DNA of 25,300 nucleotides, from positions 1-25,300 of IMG/VR virus record IMGVR_UViG_3300044730_000325; one strand, 5' to 3'. The notes under the pieces were generated by a model. The model saw nothing but the letters and a program-made list of their open reading frames with translations, was not told where the DNA came from and did not search any database. The stretch comes from a virus. Position 1 is the first letter of the stretch. Every line of letters begins with the position of its first letter. The position numbers were made by a program, and so were the translations under genes. This document shows, in pieces, positions 20,087-25,300 of the stretch.

Positions 20087-21202
20087 TTAAACATCGGTCA
20101 CAATGGTTTTTACAACACCATCAGAAAATTTGACTTTCAAATCTCCATCAGCGGAATCTACAAACAGAATTGCGTACCCTGTAACGGCGTTCGGTTCCGT
20201 AATTCCATCTTTCAAAAGACTACGATCTACTCGGCTAAAAGGTGCTCTTAGTTCTTGAGTGCTTATGTAATCGCGGGGTATGACAGTGTTTGCGGCCAAA
20301 AACGCCGTGCTCAAGTCTGACCCACCGCCAGTGTTGTCTTGACCTTGGACGTAATTACTGCTAGCCGTGCATCCAGCATTTGCTTGCAGCCAATAGCCAT
20401 TACCGCCTTGTTCACAGATCATGTTTGTCATCGAGTTCATCGACGATACAAACCCACCTTCATCTCTAATTTGAATAAAAGTAGTTGCCGGAGACAGGTG
20501 GAAAAAAAAGTTGCTGATGCGGTTGTCCGACCCACCGTTGACCGCAATCATTGATCCGCCAAGCGTAACGTTGCCCAATTCTTGCCCAGTGATGTCATCA
20601 ATGGTGTTGGCATTTGCAGCACCGTGCAGCCAAATGCCAATGTTGGCCGAACTTACTCGCAAACTTCTTAGCGTGTGGAAGTAACTAACTTTTATTGGAG
20701 AGCCAATTTCTGGATTTGGCATGTACACGCAAACATCTGGATTGCCAGTTGTTTGCCCGTAATCGGTAGAACCATAAATGCCAAGATTTGCCAATGTGCA
20801 ATAGGTCACGTTGTCGTGACTTTCAGTCATGTCTTTGTGACCAATACGCACAACACCGCGAGGACACTTTTTTTCCGTTGAAATAGATGACGCCATCTTG
20901 GCTGCACCAACTAACGCAGCGCCAGTTCCTTTAAGCCAGAACAACGGACCTTCATTAGAAGTCAAGGCGGCAGGCCGAACAATGTGAGCGCCAGCAGCAA
21001 GTTGCACAACTTTGCCAGCAGTCAGTTCAACCATGTCAGACAGGGCGTATGTACCTGCTGGAACATACACATTGTTTGACGCCGCGACTGCGGCAGCAAA
21101 CGCAGCAAAACAATCTGTGGTTCCATTGGCAACAGCGCCATAGTCCAGCACGTTAGCTGGAGCACCAGTGACCATTGAAAAAGATGCTTTTGTTAGCGAC
21201 AT
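20087..21202 (-). CDS. Tailspike-like beta-helix protein
   Basis: A 371-residue receptor-binding protein. It opens with SLTKASFSMVTGAPANVLDYGAV and the pectate-lyase-3-type signature DYGAVANGTTDCFAAF (20-35), where depolymerase spikes usually have D-Y/F-GA-x-GDG-x-x-DD. It continues with beta-helix-like turns (ANTIDDITGQELGNVTLGG, SDNRISNFFFHLS) and ends in the short closing segment DGDLKVKFSDGVVKTIVTDV. It lacks a large head-binding domain, so it probably attaches through a partner. Catalytic residues cannot be assigned by eye. The coding DNA is noticeably A+T-rich (21 G/C in 20101-20160), suggesting recent exchange. It is adjacent to a fibre adaptor and another spike. Confidence 0.75.
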   Translation of the reverse strand: MSLTKASFSMVTGAPANVLDYGAVANGTTDCFAAFAAAVAASNNVYVPAGTYALSDMVELTAGKVVQLAAGAHIVRPAALTSNEGPLFWLKGTGAALVGAAKMASSISTEKKCPRGVVRIGHKDMTESHDNVTYCTLANLGIYGSTDYGQTTGNPDVCVYMPNPEIGSPIKVSYFHTLRSLRVSSANIGIWLHGAANANTIDDITGQELGNVTLGGSMIAVNGGSDNRISNFFFHLSPATTFIQIRDEGGFVSSMNSMTNMICEQGGNGYWLQANAGCTASSNYVQGQDNTGGGSDLSTAFLAANTVIPRDYISTQELRAPFSRVDRSLLKDGITEPNAVTGYAILFVDSADGDLKVKFSDGVVKTIVTDV

Positions 21203-22183
21203 TTATGCACCTCGGATCAGAGCGCCGTTGAAAGTAACAAGCACAGTGCTTGTACTGTCGTTCAGCGTGTTGGCGTTTACTGACCTGAAATAAATTTCAA
21301 ATGTGTGCGTATTTCCATCCGCGTACACCAACGCACCGCCGTTAACTGTTCCACCAGCACTCGTGGTAACTCGACCAATTTCAACAAAAGGATTGCCGCT
21401 TCTATAAATTGAGACAATTACAGACCCAGGGTCACTTGCCCAATACACGCTGGCATTTAGTTGGTAGTAACCGGGAACCGTAGGTGTAAACGTGGATGAA
21501 GCAAAATTGGAGTTTGAGTCAAACAACTCATTTGCAAAGTCAACTTTAGTCCAAGTTGCAGCATTAATTGCTTGAGTCGTGTTGGCAGTTGCGCTGAACA
21601 CAGGCTGAACTGCAGAGCCGCCACCATAAACAGGATAGGCGATGCCTTTGCCCGAGGTGCCGATGACAAGGTTGCCAGTTTTGATGGTTAGATCTTTGTT
21701 GGTAACGTCAAGTTCCAGCGAAGATGTTCCAGCAAACCCCCACTCATGCGTCCCACCAAAATTCATCAAATATGATGGCTTGCTTACGCCGCGATCCACA
21801 TACAACATTAGGCTGTAGCCGTCGCTGTGTGTTTGAATGTAATTCGTGGTTGCGCTGCTTACGGTTGCAAAATTTACCTTTGCCGCCGTTGAATCAGTCA
21901 AATTGATGTTGTTGCCAAACGATTGAGCGCCGGTAAACGATTGCGCCGCATCGGTTCTAGCTGCGGTGAAGTTGGCGTTGGGCACCGTCATCACGCGAGT
22001 AGTGCTGGCGGCAGGCCCAGCAACTTGCAACACGCCGCTGGTGGCGTTGGACTGAAGCTGCGTAGGCCGCAAGCTGTTGTTTGTGACTTTGACAGTCGTT
22101 CCGCTTTGCACGATAGGCAAAACTTCCGTACCGTCTAACGGAAGCGTGGCAGCAGTAAGCGCAGAAATCTTTTTGTCAGCCAT
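21203..22183 (-). CDS. Tail fibre/adaptor protein with C1q-like C-terminus
   Basis: A 326-residue protein. The N-terminal 45 residues, MADKKISALTAATLPLDG and EVLPIVQSGTTVKVTN, are a widespread attachment module of phage fibres. A repetitive beta region follows (FTGAQSFGNNINLTDSTAAKVNF). The last 130 residues (VFSATANTTQAINA, FTPTVPGYYQLNASVYW, and the terminal TVLVTFNGALIRGA) resemble a C1q/TNF-like jelly roll that often binds sugars or closes trimers. It ends where the second spike starts, and the first spike precedes it, so it belongs to the receptor-binding cluster. Its target is unknown. Confidence 0.7.
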   Translation of the reverse strand: MADKKISALTAATLPLDGTEVLPIVQSGTTVKVTNNSLRPTQLQSNATSGVLQVAGPAASTTRVMTVPNANFTAARTDAAQSFTGAQSFGNNINLTDSTAAKVNFATVSSATTNYIQTHSDGYSLMLYVDRGVSKPSYLMNFGGTHEWGFAGTSSLELDVTNKDLTIKTGNLVIGTSGKGIAYPVYGGGSAVQPVFSATANTTQAINAATWTKVDFANELFDSNSNFASSTFTPTVPGYYQLNASVYWASDPGSVIVSIYRSGNPFVEIGRVTTSAGGTVNGGALVYADGNTHTFEIYFRSVNANTLNDSTSTVLVTFNGALIRGA

Positions 22184-22192
22184 GATCTTTCC

Positions 22193-24673
22193 TTAAAGTT
22201 TCAAAACCCAAACTTGCCAAGTGCCACTTGCCAAATTAACGGGCGCGCCTGTGTTGTTATCAACGCGGATCCGAACGGAATTTCCACTATCTACATACGC
22301 TGTGGCAGTCATGCCTTGCAAATCGTATGGGGCAGCAACAATTACAGGATTGCCAAACGCCGCATAAGTAACATTGATGGACGGTGATGTTTCACCGCTA
22401 CCACTTGCAATGCTGCCCGGATTCCACACCACAGAACCAGGCACAGTGGTAATCATGTTTTGTGCAAAATCCGTTGTTCCGTAATCCGAAACACGGTAGG
22501 TATGCACAAAATTTGTAAAGGCGTCGTTTTTATTGCCTGTAATGTTGATTTGATTCGCCGTAGCAGTGCCAGCAGCGGGGCCAGAACCATCGTCATTGTT
22601 TAACAACCACAAGTCACCCGAAACCGCAGGGGTGTTGGTGAACACGTTGTTCATAATTTCAGCATTTGTGAAATTGAACATACAACACTCACCGATGGTT
22701 TCGACTGAATTGTGGCTGAACGCTTGGGCGCCGTAAGCCATGTAGATTGACCACTGAGTCGGGCCGTTGGCAGTGACGTTGTAGATGCGGTTGTAAACCG
22801 CCCGACATGACCCGTTTGCGGAATATAGCGCGGTTTCAGCGCCATCAATGTAATTGGCCTCCACCAACGCCTCGTAGCCCGCAGTACCCGCAATGTAAAT
22901 CGCTGCCAGCGTGTCAGTGATGGTGTTGTCTTTGATCGTCATCGAGTCGCCATCGCTGATGCGAATGCCAGCCGTAGCATCATCAATGACGTTGCCGAGA
23001 TAGGAGTTGTTCAAGAAACGAGCGACCGCGCCTGTACCTGACACACGAATGCCAATCTTGTCGTCCGTTGAGTAAGACGCGCCTTTTCCGAGGCCGGTAA
23101 TGACATTTTCGCTGATGGTCAAGTTGGCGCCGTTCTGCACAAACACGCCAAAATTAGTGCCGCCCGAACAAACGATTTTGTTGTGGCTGCAAATGGAGTA
23201 ATCGGCTTGAATAGGCGCAAAATATTGGCTGGCTACCGGCGGGTCGTCGTGCCCCAGCACCACGGCCATCAGCGTAGGGTCAACAAACTCGTTGTCGTTG
23301 ATTGTGCAGAACGTGGTGTTGATGCCAACGCACGAAGTGGTTTCCCAGTACGTCCCAAAGTAGTTGTAAGAGATGTCGTGCCGAGCGCCGCCAACAGACT
23401 CGACAGGGCTGGAATTGCCATAGATTGAGTAGTTGTTGCGGAAATAGCATTGTTCGCTTTCTGCAATGAACAGCGATGAGCAACGCTCAAACCGAGAGTC
23501 CACAATTCCGCACCGTTGGCTGCGAACAAAAAACACCATCATTGTGTACGGATGGTGGTTAGCCTGAGTCATCGCATCAATGAGCCTGCAATTTTTGACT
23601 ACGCAGTTCACCGCATCTTCAAAACGCACCACATTGAATTCGGACACGGCCATTTCAGCGGGCGACAAGACATTCCCGTCACGATTTACATTGACGGTCA
23701 GGTTCTCAATAATGATGTTGAAATATGTCGGAACACCTGTGCCAATGCGCCAAAAACCAACCTCGGGGCGAGAGGTCACATTTACAGTTGTAAATAAGGC
23801 GTAAAAATGAGTGATTCCACCATTCCAGTTCAATGGGTTGATGTTGATAACTGCGTTGTATTGCCCGTATATGTGAACATTGCTTGGCGTTAAAATTTCC
23901 CCGCTGACCAAATAAGTTCCCGATGGGAAAATTACCTGACAACCGTTTGGTAGCGTACCCGCGTAGGTAACTGCATCTTGAATGGCAATTGTGTCATCCG
24001 CTACACCATCGCCAACAGCGCCAAAGTCTTTGACGCTGATGTATTGCGCCAGTTTGGCCTCAACATTGGTCGGCACAGACCCCGTAAACGGCGGCTGATA
24101 TGACACCTGTTGCGCGTCTACAGCGCCGCCGCCTTGCAACTGACTTGTAGTGAACTTGACCTCGGCGCCGACGTGCAGGCCAGACACAAACGTTACTGTG
24201 TCAGCGTCAGTCTCAAGGTAAGCGTATTGGGCGCCGGGGCCGTACTGATTCACGCCGTCCACAAACACCGATAAGCTGTTCGTGCCAGGCTGATAGCTGA
24301 TGCCAAGGTTGAACACCGTCTGACCTGCGGTGGCCGTGACGATCTCTTGCTGGTTGACAAACGCAACGAAGTTGCTGTTGATGCCGCTGATGTTGTCGTA
24401 GGTGGCGATCAGGACGTCGTTGGCATCTTTGAGCAAGAACTTGTACAGGATGCCATCGGTTATCCAAATCTCACCACCGCCAGAAACTCGGCCAGCAGCA
24501 TCTAGCACGATGGGGTTGGTCCACTGAACATTACCCTGAGACGACGTGTAGGCGGTTGCAGGCGTGGTGGTGCCTGCCAAGTAGGTAAACAGCTTGCCGC
24601 CCGTCAGGACAGCACCGGTGTTGGTGAAGAACTGGGCCGCAACGCCGCCCACTGGGGAAAGATTGACGGCCAT
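22193..24673 (-). CDS. Large tailspike with head-binding domain and beta-helix
   Basis: An 826-residue tailspike. Residues 1-110 (TGAVLTGGKLFTYLAGTTTP, then IVLDAAGRVSGGGEIWITDG) form the P22-like head-binding type of domain that fixes spikes to the virion. A linker domain (111-190) with VNLGI-type strands follows. ISVKDFGAVGDGVADDTIAIQ at 212-232 is the classic start of the pectate-lyase-like beta-helix, with many later N-x-I/V turns (NNVFTN, NDNEFVD, ISENVITG, IKDNTITDT). The C-terminus (about 720-826) is a separate beta domain. It should recognise and possibly cut a host surface polysaccharide; the enzyme type cannot be told from sequence alone. It is the first spike gene of the cluster. 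Confidence 0.85.
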   Translation of the reverse strand: MAVNLSPVGGVAAQFFTNTGAVLTGGKLFTYLAGTTTPATAYTSSQGNVQWTNPIVLDAAGRVSGGGEIWITDGILYKFLLKDANDVLIATYDNISGINSNFVAFVNQQEIVTATAGQTVFNLGISYQPGTNSLSVFVDGVNQYGPGAQYAYLETDADTVTFVSGLHVGAEVKFTTSQLQGGGAVDAQQVSYQPPFTGSVPTNVEAKLAQYISVKDFGAVGDGVADDTIAIQDAVTYAGTLPNGCQVIFPSGTYLVSGEILTPSNVHIYGQYNAVININPLNWNGGITHFYALFTTVNVTSRPEVGFWRIGTGVPTYFNIIIENLTVNVNRDGNVLSPAEMAVSEFNVVRFEDAVNCVVKNCRLIDAMTQANHHPYTMMVFFVRSQRCGIVDSRFERCSSLFIAESEQCYFRNNYSIYGNSSPVESVGGARHDISYNYFGTYWETTSCVGINTTFCTINDNEFVDPTLMAVVLGHDDPPVASQYFAPIQADYSICSHNKIVCSGGTNFGVFVQNGANLTISENVITGLGKGASYSTDDKIGIRVSGTGAVARFLNNSYLGNVIDDATAGIRISDGDSMTIKDNTITDTLAAIYIAGTAGYEALVEANYIDGAETALYSANGSCRAVYNRIYNVTANGPTQWSIYMAYGAQAFSHNSVETIGECCMFNFTNAEIMNNVFTNTPAVSGDLWLLNNDDGSGPAAGTATANQINITGNKNDAFTNFVHTYRVSDYGTTDFAQNMITTVPGSVVWNPGSIASGSGETSPSINVTYAAFGNPVIVAAPYDLQGMTATAYVDSGNSVRIRVDNNTGAPVNLASGTWQVWVLKL

Positions 24674-24678
24674 TTAGG

Positions 24679-24840
24679 TCACTCCAACAAAATCAAGCCG
24701 CCGTCCTCTTGGACGAGGTTGTCACCGGACTCGGTAAGAAGGTTGCTCTGGGCCTGCTCGCTACCACGCCCGCCGAAAAGCGAAATGATGCCGCCCAGCC
24801 CAAGGCCAACGGCGTTGCGAAAGGCTACACCGAAGCTCAT
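24679..24840 (-). CDS. Small phage protein ending in an acidic-leucine motif
   Basis: A 53-residue protein below the usual length cut-off. The first half is hydrophobic and Gly-rich (FRNAVGLGLGGIISLFGG). The second half is LLTESGDNLVQEDGG followed by LILLE, a short motif I recognise from proteins near phage tail and fibre genes. It starts in an ATGA overlap with the gene before it and ends six bases before the tailspike. The role is unknown; a small connector or peptide anchored in the virion is possible. Confidence 0.65.
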   Translation of the reverse strand: MSFGVAFRNAVGLGLGGIISLFGGRGSEQAQSNLLTESGDNLVQEDGGLILLE

Positions 24841-25148
24841 TGCTTATTGATGGGTTTGGCGTATGCGGTGCCGTCGGTGCTGCCGATCCGCAGCACGCTG
24901 ACGCGCCAGGGGGCGCCGGTCGTGTTCAGCGGCACGACAAACGGAATGGGCGTGAAGGCAGGAATCGGGGTGCTGGCGCTGGTAGCCACGGCCCCTACGC
25001 CCACTTCAACGTAGCAGGATTGGTCGCACCACACCAGTACGCCCTGCGGGCCAGGGCCCCATGCGGTCGTATTGCCCGCAGTAGCGCCGGCAGTTGCAGT
25101 GTACGCGGGGAAATCCGCTTTGCTCATCGGGTTGAGGAGTTCCATCAT
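24837..25148 (-). CDS. Small virion protein, unknown role
   Basis: A 103-residue beta-rich protein. It starts MMELLNPMSKADFPAYTATAG and has Gly/Thr/Pro-rich strands (GPGPQGVLVWCDQSCYVEVG, IPAFTPIPFVVPLN) and an Arg-containing end (PWRVSVLRIGSTDG). This pattern is common in small proteins near phage portal and capsid genes; a decoration or head-tail role is plausible. ATG at 25148 was chosen because AAAGGA lies at normal spacing; the longer frame to 25214 would overlap the upstream gene. It is coupled by ATGA to the next gene. Confidence 0.7.
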   Translation of the reverse strand: MMELLNPMSKADFPAYTATAGATAGNTTAWGPGPQGVLVWCDQSCYVEVGVGAVATSASTPIPAFTPIPFVVPLNTTGAPWRVSVLRIGSTDGTAYAKPINKQ

Positions 25149-25155
25149 GTGTCCT

Positions 25156-25300
25156 TTACGCCAGGAATTTGAGTTTGTACAGCGTTCGCAGATATATCTC
25201 GACGATATTATCAATCAACTGCTGCAATGTTGAGTCTTCTTTTTTCGCCACCTTGTAGCGCATCTCCTCGACCTCGGCCAGCGATGCCTCAAGGAACTCG
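25156..25300 (-). CDS. C-terminal end of an unidentified late protein
   Basis: The last 47 residues of a gene that enters from outside the window. They are mainly helical and charged (EFLEASLAEVEEMRYKVAKKEDSTLQQL, then a second helix IVEIYLRTLYKLKFLA). It stops seven bases before the next start. No family can be assigned from this piece; the neighbours suggest a head or packaging gene. Confidence 0.6.
   Translation of the reverse strand, partial: EFLEASLAEVEEMRYKVAKKEDSTLQQLIDNIVEIYLRTLYKLKFLA

Noticed and set aside
25149-25214. N-terminal extension of the small virion protein at 24837
   Set aside because: It overlaps the upstream partial gene by 59 bases and reads as Arg/Ser-rich shadow; ATG at 25148 has AAAGGA at normal spacing.
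1-25300. Complete defence, anti-defence or lysogeny module
   Set aside because: No integrase, repressor, toxin-antitoxin pair, methyltransferase or reverse transcriptase could be recognised; small unknown genes alone do not support such a claim.

Overview
The window is part of the genome of a tailed phage (Caudoviricetes). The head genes look most like those of P22-type short-tailed phages: a P22 gp5-like coat protein, a scaffold, gp4-like and gp10-like head-completion proteins, three large Ala/Gly-rich ejection-type proteins and beta-helix tailspikes. I see no integrase, repressor or tail-tape-measure gene, so the lifestyle cannot be settled here. The base composition and the small accessory proteins would suit a proteobacterial host, perhaps a freshwater Burkholderiales, but that is only inference. 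Coding is nearly continuous: no gene-free stretch exceeds about 115 bp. I see no tRNA or CRISPR array.

There are three transcription blocks. (1) Positions 1-2794, minus strand: a small protein, a Cas4/RecB-like PD-(D/E)XK nuclease, a possible ssDNA-binding protein and the N-terminal part of a family A DNA polymerase. A GC-rich hairpin with a T-run sits directly before the polymerase start codon. (2) Positions 2907-6903, plus strand: a tight chain of small early genes, many joined by ATGA overlaps. It includes two zinc-ribbon proteins, two tiny membrane proteins, a VRR-NUC nuclease and an SNF2-type helicase. (3) Positions 25300-6879, minus strand: the late block. Its order is an unidentified partial gene, two small genes, a tailspike, an adaptor/C1q-like fibre, a second spike, scaffold, coat, two decoration-like proteins, a small protein, gp4-like, gp10-like, a fibre/needle-like protein, a small structural protein, three ejection-type proteins, then lysis genes (membrane protein, GH108 endolysin, holin).

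Blocks 1 and 2 diverge from a striking 107-bp imperfect palindrome (2798-2904). It carries two mirror-image sigma70-like promoters whose -35 boxes overlap and two identical 16-base leaders containing the ribosome-binding site. A third near-consensus promoter (20056-20084) lies directly before the scaffold and coat genes, and the three gaps after the coat gene each hold a small hairpin with a TTCG loop. Together these suggest a layout that raises coat and scaffold output and then steps it down. Blocks 2 and 3 converge and their last genes overlap by 25 bp.

The tailspike cluster (20087-24673) lies upstream of the scaffold and is visibly richer in A+T in parts than the head genes, as expected for exchangeable receptor-binding genes. 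The most unusual items are the palindromic divergent promoter, the hairpin series after the coat gene, and the four-copy repeat inside the 745-residue virion protein.
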